18,165 bases of DNA from Rickettsiales bacterium UBA1997 (lineage in GTDB: Bacteria; Pseudomonadota; Alphaproteobacteria; Rickettsiales; UBA1997). Location: positions 1 to 18,165 of the forward strand of contig DDCV01000060.1 in NCBI GenBank assembly GCA_002335845.1, written 5' to 3'. Positions 1 through 7,471 of the stretch are shown piece after piece (positions within the stretch are counted from its first letter, which is position 1; the number at the start of each line of letters is the position of its first letter). The notes under the pieces are model-generated. The model did no database searches and was not told the origin of the DNA. It was given only the letters and a program-made list of their open reading frames with translations. The position numbers were made by a program, and so were the translations under genes.

Positions 1-30
1 CAATTGAAATATACCATTATTAAATACTAA

Positions 31-1053
31 ATGTCTAAAAAACGAGTCGCTGTCATTGGCAGTGGCATCTCTTCAGCTGCCTTTTATCACTTTCTTAATA
101 AAGATAAGTTCGATGTAACCTTCTTTGAAAAAAGTCGTGGAACTGGCGGAAGAATGTCGTCTCGCAGAGTCGATGATGTCTTTTTTGATCACGGCGCTAG
201 TTGTTTTGGCGCTATTAGATCAAAAAAATTTAAGGATTTTATTGCGCCCTTTGTTTCAAGAGGATTGCTGCATGAGTGGAAGGGTAATTTTAAATATATT
301 GATGGATCAAATCTCAAGCATAAAAATATTGAAAAAAAAGAACGGTTAGTGTGTCGCGCTCAATCCAATATTTTAATTAAAGAGATTATTTCTAAGCCAT
401 TGCAACTAGGACTGATTCATTTTAGTAAAAGAGTGGTTGATATTGTGCTAAAGAACCAAAAAAATTCTATTTTAACAGATGATGGCGAGGTATATGATGA
501 TTTTGATTATGTTATATCTTCAGCGCCAGCAAAACAAACTTTGCAACTTTTTCCCAGAAATTTTTGCTTTTTTAAACTTCTTCAAGCAGTAGATTACCAG
601 ACTACCTTTGTTCTAATGTTATCTTTTTGTAAAAATAAGGCGATAGATTTTTCTCACCTAGCGGTAAAAAATAGCATAATTTCGCGCATATCATATGAAA
701 ACTCAAAGGGTGGCGATAGAAATTTTGAAACAGATTGCTTTGTCATAAATGCTAATAATCTATTTTCTAAAGCTACGCAATATATGGATCATGAGATTAT
801 AAAAAGAGATTTACTTGACGAGTTTTTACGATTAACTGGCCTAAGTAAAGAGATGGTAAGTGATATTATTTTACATAGATGGCTCTATGCAAACTCAACT
901 TCTTCATATAATTATCCAGTTTTGCTTGATACCGATCTTAATATCGGGGCAATAGGTGACTATGTTAAAGAGCCAAGAGTTGAGATGACGTTTGAGTCGG
1001 GTGCGGAGATGGCAGAAACGCTAAACTACCTGGTGTCAAATTCCAATCCATAG
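31..1053 (+). CDS. FAD/NAD(P)-dependent amine-oxidase-like oxidoreductase (renalase-like, COG3380 type)
   Basis: The 340-residue protein opens with a Rossmann dinucleotide-binding motif (VAVIGSGISS, residues 6-15: G10-x-G12-x-x-S). An acidic residue closes the second strand (E33), followed by GTGGRM at 37-42, the usual FAD-binding arrangement of amine-oxidase-like flavoproteins. Near the C-terminus, GAIGDYV followed by VEMTFESGAEMAE matches the FAD-contacting tail of the renalase-like COG3380 family, whose usual length is similar. The start is secure because an in-frame TAA (28-30) lies directly before the ATG. No signal peptide or membrane segment is seen, so it is probably a soluble cytoplasmic oxidoreductase. 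The substrate cannot be read from the sequence. It is followed by about 200 bp of non-coding DNA and an opposing tRNA, so it ends its own transcription unit. Confidence 0.8.
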   Translation: MSKKRVAVIGSGISSAAFYHFLNKDKFDVTFFEKSRGTGGRMSSRRVDDVFFDHGASCFGAIRSKKFKDFIAPFVSRGLLHEWKGNFKYIDGSNLKHKNIEKKERLVCRAQSNILIKEIISKPLQLGLIHFSKRVVDIVLKNQKNSILTDDGEVYDDFDYVISSAPAKQTLQLFPRNFCFFKLLQAVDYQTTFVLMLSFCKNKAIDFSHLAVKNSIISRISYENSKGGDRNFETDCFVINANNLFSKATQYMDHEIIKRDLLDEFLRLTGLSKEMVSDIILHRWLYANSTSSYNYPVLLDTDLNIGAIGDYVKEPRVEMTFESGAEMAETLNYLVSNSNP

Positions 1054-1258
1054 CTTGGCTCTATTTTATCTTTTTTATTATATTATTTTGCCTTTAAATA
1101 GTTGGCTATATCTGTAATTAAAAACTAAAATTTAAAAGAAGAAATATCTTCATTAATGCAAGTCATAGGTTGCAACTTAATATAGATTAAGCGCATTTTT
1201 GAAATTTAATTTTACCAGAAGATCTTTTTGTGAAGATGTAAGATTTATATAAAAATCT
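1054..1258. other. Non-coding spacer between the oxidoreductase and tRNA-Gly
   Basis: No ORF with coding character is seen here. It holds a few small inverted repeats: GAAGA/TCTTC near 1139-1152, TGCAA/TTGCA near 1156-1173, and AAGATTT/AAATCTT at about 1240-1259, directly beyond the 3' end of the tRNA. The last could serve as a weak terminator for the leftward tRNA, but the stem has no G+C strength. Confidence 0.4.
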
Positions 1259-1333
1259 TGGAGCGGGTGATGAGGTTCGAACTCACGACTTTTACCTTGG
1301 CAAGGTAACGCTCTACCACTGAGCTACACCCGC
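1259..1333 (-). tRNA. tRNA-Gly (anticodon GCC)
   Basis: Read on the minus strand, a complete 75-nt cloverleaf is visible. A 7-bp acceptor stem GCGGGTG/CACCCGC is perfectly paired (1327-1333 with 1263-1269). There is a D-arm with AGCTCAGTGGTAGAGC, an anticodon stem ending in the loop TTGCCAA with anticodon GCC (plus-strand 1299-1301), and a T-arm with GTTCGAA. The discriminator base is U, and the CCA end is encoded (1259-1261). GCC reads the GGC and GGU glycine codons. It lies alone between two plus-strand genes and is transcribed against them. Confidence 0.97.
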
Positions 1334-1684
1334 GAAAAACAAATACAGAGTCAAATCTAGCTAGCTAAAAATAATTTGCAATATATCAATATTGAATTTA
1401 TTAGTTTTGTATAAAAGATGCTATGATTCTATCCTTAACAATATAAGCTTTTGGTAATTATACCAAAAACCATCTTTAAAATAGGTTGGTATTTATTAAA
1501 TTTTAGCTTCATCTTTTTGTTTTTAAAAGCCATAAAGCCTTAGTCCTTATAGGCACATAGTCTTCGTGAGGGTCTTCATTTTATAACTTTTAAAATTCAA
1601 AAATATTTTGCCAAAGATTTAATTAAAGATGGATTTTGGCATTGTAATTAATATTAAATATTCATTTTAAATTTGAGATTTCAA
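1334..1684. other. Non-coding region upstream of the BON lipoprotein gene
   Basis: This 351-bp stretch has no gene. It must hold the promoter of the leftward tRNA-Gly (about 1334-1420) and that of the BON-mtaB unit, but I could not fix convincing -35/-10 boxes for either. Its right half is occupied by a palindromic repeat (1451-1642), described separately. Confidence 0.5.
1451..1642. repeat. Palindromic repeat element, copy A (long form)
   Basis: The left end CCAAAAACCATCTTTA (1463-1478) is the reverse complement of TAAAGATGGATTTTGG (1624-1639) with one mismatch in 16. Nested inside are TTTTAAAAGCCATAAA (from about 1520) and TTTATAACTTTTAAAA (about 1580-1595), which pair with two mismatches in 16. 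The element could therefore fold into a long two-tier hairpin. The left end also forms a small head-to-head palindrome, TTGGTA-ATTA-TACCAA (1451-1466). Its core (about 1471-1556) recurs after topA at 12051-12137, and its ends recur at 17456-17623 and 15731-15776. No protein is encoded, which fits a MITE-like or Rickettsiales-type palindromic element. Confidence 0.75.
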
Positions 1685-2299
1685 ATGCAGATTACAAAAC
1701 TTAAAAACATCATCTCATCAATAGCTATTATTTTACTATTATCATCTTGCGTTGAAACAATAATTGGAGGATCTTTGGTTGGAGCATATGTAGCATCTCG
1801 TGAAAAAACCTTATCATCTACCGCTAGTGATATTAAGATTGCTACTATTATGGGTTCTAATTTTATTGCCAAGAACCTAAAAAACCCTAGCAGCTCTGTC
1901 GATATTACGGTTAATGAAGGCAGGGTTCTTTTAACTGGAATTGTACGCGATCCCAAGAAAGCTAGAACGGCAATTGATACAGCTTGGCAAGTTAAAGATG
2001 TTCGAGAGGTAATTGACGAAATACAAATTGCTCGCGACTCCAAGCTAAGACCCAAAGATATATCAAAAAGCGTACTCGACTACAGCTTAACTGCTAAAGT
2101 TGAAGCAAAATTGCTAATTTCCAAGAATGTAAAAACCAAAAATTATAAAATAACCACGGTAGATAAAACAGTTTATATATTGGGAGTTGCTCAAGATCAA
2201 GAAGAGCTTAATGCGGTCTTGCAGAAAATTTCTCATGTAATTGGTGTTGAAAGGGTGGTAAATCATGTTATTTTACGAGATGATGCAAGAAGAGATTGA
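1685..2299 (+). CDS. Periplasmic lipoprotein with two BON domains (OsmY/DolP-like)
   Basis: The 204-residue protein begins with a positively charged, hydrophobic signal sequence ending in the lipobox LLSSC, so Cys22 is the likely lipidated residue. Two BON domains follow, at about residues 47-115 (core VNEGRVLLTGIVRDP) and 125-197 (core VDKTVYILGVAQDQEE). BON proteins of the DolP/OsmY group bind phospholipids and support outer-membrane integrity. The lipobox places this one at the periplasmic face of the inner or outer membrane. I chose ATG 1685; an in-frame TTG at 1673 would add four residues and cannot be excluded. The 3' end overlaps the start of mtaB by 35 bp, so the two are probably co-transcribed. 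The palindromic repeat ends about 40 bp upstream, close enough to affect its leader or promoter. Confidence 0.85.
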   Translation: MQITKLKNIISSIAIILLLSSCVETIIGGSLVGAYVASREKTLSSTASDIKIATIMGSNFIAKNLKNPSSSVDITVNEGRVLLTGIVRDPKKARTAIDTAWQVKDVREVIDEIQIARDSKLRPKDISKSVLDYSLTAKVEAKLLISKNVKTKNYKITTVDKTVYILGVAQDQEELNAVLQKISHVIGVERVVNHVILRDDARRD

Positions 2300-3704
2300 G
2301 GTTATAACATTTGGTTGTCGCTTAAATTCCTATGAATCTGAGCTAATAAAAAAAGCTACTTCATCTTTGAATCAAAAAAACCTATTAATATTTAACTCTT
2401 GCGCCGTCACTTCAGAAGCTGAAAGACAGTTGCGGCAATCTATCAGAAAGCATAAAAAGCAAAATCCAGATGCCAAGATTATAGTTACTGGCTGCGCCGC
2501 CCAAATTAGCCCAGAAAAATATGCAACAATGTCTGAAGTTGATATAGTTTTGGGTAATCAAGAAAAATTCGAAGCAAAGAATTATATTAAAAATAATAAC
2601 CAATCTTTAGAAGTTAAAGAGATAGCCTTAGATAATTCAGCTGGCAGCAAATCAATCAATTCTGACATCAATCATAAGGATGATGTTTTTTTAAAGTCTA
2701 AAGCCGGTATGTTTGACTTTTTAACCACAGAAGAGCTTTCTAAGATCAAAGTAAATGATATTATGTCAGTTAAGGATACGGCGCCACAGTTAGTATCTTA
2801 CTTTGAAAATCGAACAAGAGCCTTTCTAGAAATCCAAAATGGCTGCAATCATCGCTGCACTTTTTGCATAATTCCATATGGTCGTGGCAATAGTCGCTCC
2901 ATACCTCTAGGTGAGATTGTCAAAAATGTCAAAGAGCTGGTCAGAAATGGCCATAAGGAGGTGGTATTAACTGGTGTTGATATTTCAGATTATGGTAAAG
3001 ATTTAGCCGCGCCCATCACTCTATCACAAATGATTCGCAGATTGCTGCATTTAGTGCCAGAGCTACCAAGATTAAGATTATCATCAATTGATGTCGCTGA
3101 AATTGATGAAGAATTTTTTGATATTTTAAAAAATGAGCCAAGATTAATGCCATATTTGCACTTAAGTGTGCAATCAGGTGACGATCTAATCTTAAAAAGA
3201 ATGAAAAGACGCCACAACAGATCTCAAGTAATAGAATTTTGCAAAAAAGCACGGCAAATTCGCCCCAACATGACCTTTGGAGCTGATATTATTGCCGGAT
3301 TTCCAACAGAAAGCGAAGAAGCCTTCCAAAATTCAATAAACTTAATAAAAGAATCTGACCTAATCTTCACCCACATCTTTCCCTATTCCCCAAGGCAAGG
3401 CACCCCAGCCGCCAAAATGCCTCAACTAAATAAACAAATAATCAAGGAACGCGCCAAAAAACTAAGAGAAGCTGGTCAAGAACAATTGCAAAAATATCTA
3501 TCACAACAAATTGGCAAAAAAATGTCAGTGATTATCGAAAAAGATAATATGGGCAAATCAGAGAATTTCTTAGATGCTAAAATTGACGATCCAAAATTAG
3601 TGGATGGTGCTATTTATGAGGTTAGTGTCACAAATTTAGATGGCAGCTTTATTAACTGCTCATTAAATAGCCTAACCAAGCACAATACCAATTCCAGCTT
3701 TTGA
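2265..3704 (+). CDS. mtaB: tRNA (N6-threonylcarbamoyladenosine37-C2) methylthiotransferase MtaB
   Basis: This radical-SAM methylthiotransferase converts t6A37 to ms2t6A37 in ANN-decoding tRNAs. The N-terminal UPF0004 domain carries the three cluster-binding cysteines C18 (TFGCRLNSYES), C46 (NSCAVT) and C77 (TGCAAQ). The radical-SAM motif C194-x3-C198-x2-C201 (CNHRCTFC) is followed by IIPYGRG. SVQSGDD, typical of the family, and a C-terminal TRAM-like region complete it. FGCRLNxYES marks MtaB rather than MiaB. At 479 residues it is somewhat longer than the usual 410-440; the excess is a hydrophilic linker at about residues 112-165. ATG 2265 has an upstream AGGGTGG; ATG 2280 and 2283 are alternatives. 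It overlaps the BON gene by 35 bp. Confidence 0.93.
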   Translation: MLFYEMMQEEIEVITFGCRLNSYESELIKKATSSLNQKNLLIFNSCAVTSEAERQLRQSIRKHKKQNPDAKIIVTGCAAQISPEKYATMSEVDIVLGNQEKFEAKNYIKNNNQSLEVKEIALDNSAGSKSINSDINHKDDVFLKSKAGMFDFLTTEELSKIKVNDIMSVKDTAPQLVSYFENRTRAFLEIQNGCNHRCTFCIIPYGRGNSRSIPLGEIVKNVKELVRNGHKEVVLTGVDISDYGKDLAAPITLSQMIRRLLHLVPELPRLRLSSIDVAEIDEEFFDILKNEPRLMPYLHLSVQSGDDLILKRMKRRHNRSQVIEFCKKARQIRPNMTFGADIIAGFPTESEEAFQNSINLIKESDLIFTHIFPYSPRQGTPAAKMPQLNKQIIKERAKKLREAGQEQLQKYLSQQIGKKMSVIIEKDNMGKSENFLDAKIDDPKLVDGAIYEVSVTNLDGSFINCSLNSLTKHNTNSSF

Positions 3705-3782
3705 TGATATGTTTAATCAAAGGCTGTAATTGATATATTAACCAGTTCATAACTAGCTATATTTAAAAAATAATATAAATAT

Positions 3783-4073
3783 ATGTCTCAGATTTTAGAA
3801 AATTCTAAAAAGGCAACAGATTTTATTAAATTATTATCTAATCAATCAAGGCTGTTAGTTTTATGCTCAATAATTGAAAAGCCATTATGTGTCAATGATT
3901 TGGTTGATATAACTCAAATCTCTCAATCTGCACTATCGCAACATTTAGCAAGAATGTCAAAAGAGGGCATGATAGAGGGCTCAAGAAGGGGTAGTAAGAT
4001 ATTTTATTCAATAAAAGATCCTAATATATATAAGATTATTAAATCCCTTCATGATATTTTCTGTAAAGATTAA
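3783..4073 (+). CDS. bigR: ArsR-family persulfide-sensing repressor (BigR/SqrR/YgaV type)
   Basis: The 96-residue winged helix-turn-helix protein has the recognition segment ISQSALSQHLARMSKEGMI and the wing SRRGSKIFYSI. It has no metal-site CxC of classical arsenic sensors. Cys28 (RLLVLC) and Cys94 (DIFC) are 66 residues apart, the same spacing as the Cys41/Cys107 pair of Rhodobacter SqrR, which forms a sulfur bridge with persulfides and releases DNA. A third cysteine, C36, is present. The gene lies just upstream of rhodanese, TauE/SafE and persulfide-dioxygenase genes, the classic BigR context. I infer repression of that operon through the palindrome at 4095-4114, and possibly of cydAB through 8894-8909. 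No copy of the palindrome is seen upstream of this gene itself. Confidence 0.85.
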   Translation: MSQILENSKKATDFIKLLSNQSRLLVLCSIIEKPLCVNDLVDITQISQSALSQHLARMSKEGMIEGSRRGSKIFYSIKDPNIYKIIKSLHDIFCKD

Positions 4074-4076
4074 TAT

Positions 4077-4138
4077 TTGCTATTTTAAATCATTATATTA
4101 GATAATTCTAATATATTAAGTTAAAATAAATAATAATC
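4077..4138 (+). promoter_or_regulatory. Promoter and palindromic operator of the rhodanese operon
   Basis: A 20-bp inverted repeat at 4095-4114, ATATTAGA-TAAT-TCTAATAT, lies in the 65-bp gap between the repressor gene and the rhodanese gene. A plausible promoter is TTAAAT (about 4084-4089), an 18-bp spacer, then TAATAT (about 4108-4113), which puts the palindrome across the spacer and -10 box. The core ATTAGA-N4-TCTAAT recurs with identical half-sites and spacing in front of cydA. BigR-family repressors are known to bind AT-rich palindromes overlapping promoters; that this is the BigR site is inference. Confidence 0.65.
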
Positions 4139-4666
4139 ATGGCAAATATTAATAATATAGACTCCCTTACTCTTAATGAGTGGCTTAAAAATAATGAGGC
4201 AGTTTTAATTGATGTAAGAGAAGTTGTTGAATATAAAGCTTGCTCTATCCCTGATTCAAAACATTTGCCTTTGTCGCAAGTGACAATTGATAAAGCTCAT
4301 TTACCAGAGCATAAAGATAAGAAGCTGGTGCTACATTGCAAAAGTGGCAAAAGATCAATGATGGCTTGTGAGAAGTTAATTCAAGAAGGAGTTAATTTTG
4401 ATATCTGGAATTTAGAAGGGGGTATTGAGGCTTGGCAAGCAACAAATTTGCCAATAATTTCAAATAAAAATATTCTACCATTGGAAAGGCAAGTGCAGGT
4501 AGCTGTTGGATCATTTATATTGCTGGGCTTAATTATGAATTATTTAACAAATAATCAATTATATCTAATTTTACCTCTTATCATCGGCGCTGGACTTTTA
4601 AACGCTGGCATAACTGGTTGGTGTGGATTGGGAAAATTATTATCCAATATGCCTTGGAATAAATGA
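4139..4666 (+). CDS. Membrane-anchored rhodanese (YgaP-like: rhodanese + DUF2892)
   Basis: Residues 5-110 form a single rhodanese domain with DVRE (25-28) and the active-site loop CKSGKR, where Cys67 should carry the persulfide. The C-terminal part (about 115-175) has two hydrophobic helices and the segment GITGWCGLGKLLSNMPWN, which matches the DUF2892 membrane module of E. coli YgaP. The architecture and length (175 residues) equal YgaP, whose gene in E. coli also neighbours an ArsR sensor (YgaV). The likely role is sulfur transfer from persulfides at the inner membrane. Its stop overlaps the next start (ATGA, 4663-4666), which implies translational coupling to the exporter. Confidence 0.9.
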   Translation: MANINNIDSLTLNEWLKNNEAVLIDVREVVEYKACSIPDSKHLPLSQVTIDKAHLPEHKDKKLVLHCKSGKRSMMACEKLIQEGVNFDIWNLEGGIEAWQATNLPIISNKNILPLERQVQVAVGSFILLGLIMNYLTNNQLYLILPLIIGAGLLNAGITGWCGLGKLLSNMPWNK

Positions 4667-5460
4667 TAATTTGCGGCTTTATAGCGATATTATTGATGGG
4701 GGTTACGCTAGGATTGCTTGGTGCGGGAGGCTCAATCTTAACTGTGCCGATATTGGTATATCTTTTTGACACTTCTCCCACTTTAGCTACTAGCTATTCA
4801 CTTTTATTAGTTGGATTTACTGCCCTAGCCGGATCATATTTCTATTTTATTAAAAAGCAGATAGATTTTGATATTGCTATAAAATTTGCTATCCCATCAA
4901 TAATATCTGTTTATATAACCAGAAGATTTTTACTGCCAATAATCCCCAATAACTTTGTTCTTTTTAACTGGCAGATAGACAAGGATTTGTTTATTTTATT
5001 GTTATTTGCCGCAGTAATGCTTTTGACCTCTTATTCTATGATCAAAGGTCCAAGAAAAATATCTGCTAATAATAATGAATTATCATTAATTGCTAAAAAT
5101 TCTTTTATTGTTATTGAGGCAGTGATAGTTGGCTTTGTTACCGCAATCATTGGTGCTGGCGGCGGATTTTTAATAGTTCCAGCTTTGATATTGCTAAATA
5201 AAATTAATGTTAAAACCGCAATAGGTAGCTCATTGTTAATAATAGCGGCCAAATCATTATCAGGATTTGTTGGCGATATACAAGGCGGAATTATTGTTGA
5301 TTATGTATTGGCAACAAAATTACTAATTCTTGCTGCTATTGGTATGTTTTTAGGAGTCTTTCTTAGCAAATATATAAGTCCTGATAATCTTAAAAAATGG
5401 TTTGGATATTTTGTAATGATAGCTTCAATATTAATAATAATTAAAGAAATAGCGTTGTGA
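4663..5460 (+). CDS. TauE/SafE-family sulfite/organosulfonate exporter
   Basis: The 265-residue protein is almost entirely hydrophobic, with about eight membrane segments. It has the two glycine-rich half-repeats typical of TauE/SafE: MGVTLGLLGAGGSILTVPIL near the N-terminus and VTAIIGAGGGFLIVPALILL in the second half. The family moves small sulfur-containing anions across the inner membrane. In BigR-type operons it is thought to export the sulfite formed by the dioxygenase. It is coupled by 4-bp overlaps to the gene before (ATGA) and the gene after (GTGA). Confidence 0.9.
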   Translation: MIICGFIAILLMGVTLGLLGAGGSILTVPILVYLFDTSPTLATSYSLLLVGFTALAGSYFYFIKKQIDFDIAIKFAIPSIISVYITRRFLLPIIPNNFVLFNWQIDKDLFILLLFAAVMLLTSYSMIKGPRKISANNNELSLIAKNSFIVIEAVIVGFVTAIIGAGGGFLIVPALILLNKINVKTAIGSSLLIIAAKSLSGFVGDIQGGIIVDYVLATKLLILAAIGMFLGVFLSKYISPDNLKKWFGYFVMIASILIIIKEIAL

Positions 5461-6302
5461 AGATAAAACATTTTTTTGATTTTGATACTGCAACTTTTAG
5501 CTATATTATCTCTGATTGCAAAACAAATAAATGTGCAATTATTGATCCTGTTTTAAATTATGATCAATTTTCGGGCGCAACCTCAACCAAATCAGCTGAT
5601 GAGATTATATCCTATATAAAGGAATATAATTTAGAAGTTGAATGGATATTGGAAACTCACGTTCACGCCGATCATTTAACATCATCGCAATATTTGAAAG
5701 ATAATCTGGGTGGCAAAGTAGCAATTGGAGAAAATATTATTGAGGTGGCTAAATTTTGGTCGCCAATTTTTAACAATGAGATAAAAATAGATGGATCTTA
5801 TTTCGACATCTTGCTGCAAGATAAGCAAATAATAACAATCGGAAATATGACAACGAAAATAATCTATACTCCTGGTCACACCCCGGCATGCTGTTGTTAT
5901 TTTGTAGGCGATGCTATTTTTGTTGGCGATACCATATTTCAGCCGCATGTTGGCACTGCTAGAACCGACTTTCCAGGAGGTAGCGCTCAAGATTTATATA
6001 TATCAATACAAAAAATATTATCTCTACCTGATGCAACTAAAATTTATGTTGGCCACGATTACCCAGAAGATAAAGCGACCCCAATCTCTACAGTTAAAGA
6101 GCAGAAAGAGAAAAATATCATGATTGCAAAAAACGTAAATCAAGATGACTTTATTAAGGCTAGAAATAAAAAAGATGAGAATAAGTCAGTGCCCAAATTA
6201 TTGCTTCCATCAATTCAATTTAATCTAAGAGCCGGGTCTTTTGGTAATAAAGAAGTTAATGGGATAAATTATATAAAAATACCGATAAATAAAATTGGAT
6301 AG
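5457..6302 (+). CDS. Persulfide dioxygenase-like metallo-beta-lactamase protein (Blh/ETHE1 family)
   Basis: The 281-residue metallo-beta-lactamase fold carries THVHADH (H68, H70, D72, H73), GHTPAC (H141), VGDT (D158) and GHDYP (H200). In ETHE1-like enzymes one H-H-D set binds a single iron that oxidises glutathione persulfide with O2 to sulfite and glutathione. The segment ETHVHADHLTSSQYLK and the rhodanese/TauE/ArsR neighbours fit the Blh branch found in bigR operons. The start is GTG, overlapping the TGA of the exporter gene (GTGA, 5457-5460), so it is the last of three coupled genes. No separate rhodanese domain is fused here, unlike some PDO proteins; the upstream gene supplies it. No sulfide:quinone oxidoreductase is in the window, so the source of the persulfide is not shown. 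Confidence 0.88.
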   Translation: MKIKHFFDFDTATFSYIISDCKTNKCAIIDPVLNYDQFSGATSTKSADEIISYIKEYNLEVEWILETHVHADHLTSSQYLKDNLGGKVAIGENIIEVAKFWSPIFNNEIKIDGSYFDILLQDKQIITIGNMTTKIIYTPGHTPACCCYFVGDAIFVGDTIFQPHVGTARTDFPGGSAQDLYISIQKILSLPDATKIYVGHDYPEDKATPISTVKEQKEKNIMIAKNVNQDDFIKARNKKDENKSVPKLLLPSIQFNLRAGSFGNKEVNGINYIKIPINKIG

Positions 6303-6327
6303 TTTTAGTTGATAAAGTTAAAAAGTC

Positions 6328-6468
6328 TCAAATTCCCATTATAAGCTTAATAATCATGGAAATAGCGGTTAAGCTTGAAATACCAAATAGCCACAGAATT
6401 ACAAACCAAAGCCATTGTTTTTTTTGAGTAGAAAGGCTTTTCAACCATTCAATACATTGCTTTTTCAC
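6328..6468 (-). CDS. DUF2474 small membrane protein of the cytochrome bd operon
   Basis: The 46-residue frame lies on the minus strand, starting with GTG (6466-6468) inside the last codons of cydB, with GAGG about 8 nt upstream as a ribosome binding site. It is a single-span protein: a basic, Trp-containing N-terminus, then WLWFVILWLFG and ISSLTAISMIIKLIMG. This pattern matches DUF2474, a short family encoded directly after cioAB/cydAB, comparable in role to the CydX subunit that stabilises cytochrome bd. The overlap with cydB suggests coupled translation. The stop is 25 bp from the convergent dioxygenase gene. It is easily missed because it is short and starts with GTG. Confidence 0.8.
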   Translation of the reverse strand: MKKQCIEWLKSLSTQKKQWLWFVILWLFGISSLTAISMIIKLIMGI

Positions 6469-7471
6469 TGCTCTTTCCTCTAAAGATGTAATAAACATAG
6501 CCAGTATAAGTCAAAACAACTGGTAAAAATATCGTAATTCCTATTAACATGATAGATTGCGAGGTTGGTGCTGCAGCTGCTTGCCACAAATCCATTTCAT
6601 AAGGCACAATCCATGGATACATGCTAATGGCAATTCCTAAATATGATAAGAAGAATAATAAAATAGTGAGTAAAAATGGCCTATATTCAGCTGATTTATT
6701 TAAATCATAATATATGGTCAAAAAAGTTATGATTGATATCAATGGAATTGGCGCAAGTAATAAAATATTTGGTATCGTAAACCATAAATCAATAATTCTC
6801 TCACTAATAAATGGCATAGTAATGGTGATTATTGACATAAAAATACCAACATAAATTAGGACATATTTTGCGGTTTTTCGAGCCCAAGTTTGAGTCTCGT
6901 TGTTGGTTTTCATTATTAACCAAGTGCTACCAAGTAAAGCATAGCCAAAAATCATTGCAATGCCGGTGATTATAGAAAATCCATTCACCCAATCTAAAGC
7001 TCCGCCAGAAAAAGCACGGTTTTCAACTTCAATTCCTTGAATAAAATTTCCTAAAATAATTCCTTGCATCAAAGCTGCTAAGATTGAGCCAATATGAAAT
7101 GAGGTATCCCAAATTTTTTTCTGTTTTTTGCTATGAGATTTAAAGCGAAATTCAAAGGCGACGCCGCGAAAGATTAAGCCAACTAACATCAGTATAATTG
7201 GCATATAAAAAGCTGACATAATAATAGAATATGCTGGTGGAAAAGCTACAAAAAGACCGCCAGCACCCAAAACAAGCCAAGTTTCATTACCATCCCAAAA
7301 AGGCGCGATAGAGTTCATTATTTTGCTGCGGCAACTATCTGATGGCGCAAATGGAAACAAGATTCCGCAGCCAAGATCAAAGCCATCAAGTAAAACATAA
7401 AGAAAAACTGCCGTGGCAATTAGGAGTCCCCAAATAAGTGGTAGATCTAGAAAATTTGAAAAATCTATCAT
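6449..7471 (-). CDS. cydB: Cytochrome bd-type quinol oxidase subunit II
   Basis: The 340-residue polytopic membrane protein has the family N-terminus WGLLIATAVFLYVLLDGFDL, followed by GCGILFPF and the conserved stretch APFWDGNETWLVLGAGGLFVAFP. The later GIAISMYPWIVP is also typical. It forms the bd oxidase heterodimer with CydA in the inner membrane, reducing O2 to water with electrons from quinol. It starts at an ATGA overlap with the cydA stop (7468-7471), and its 3' end overlaps the small DUF2474 gene by 20 bp, so all three appear to be one operon. Confidence 0.95.
   Translation of the reverse strand: MIDFSNFLDLPLIWGLLIATAVFLYVLLDGFDLGCGILFPFAPSDSCRSKIMNSIAPFWDGNETWLVLGAGGLFVAFPPAYSIIMSAFYMPIILMLVGLIFRGVAFEFRFKSHSKKQKKIWDTSFHIGSILAALMQGIILGNFIQGIEVENRAFSGGALDWVNGFSIITGIAMIFGYALLGSTWLIMKTNNETQTWARKTAKYVLIYVGIFMSIITITMPFISERIIDLWFTIPNILLLAPIPLISIITFLTIYYDLNKSAEYRPFLLTILLFFLSYLGIAISMYPWIVPYEMDLWQAAAAPTSQSIMLIGITIFLPVVLTYTGYVYYIFRGKSSEKAMY

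Noticed and set aside
1681..2055. 124-codon open frame on the minus strand
   Set aside because: It lies wholly antisense to the BON lipoprotein gene, which has a clear signal peptide and domain pattern; the minus frame shows no recognisable motif.
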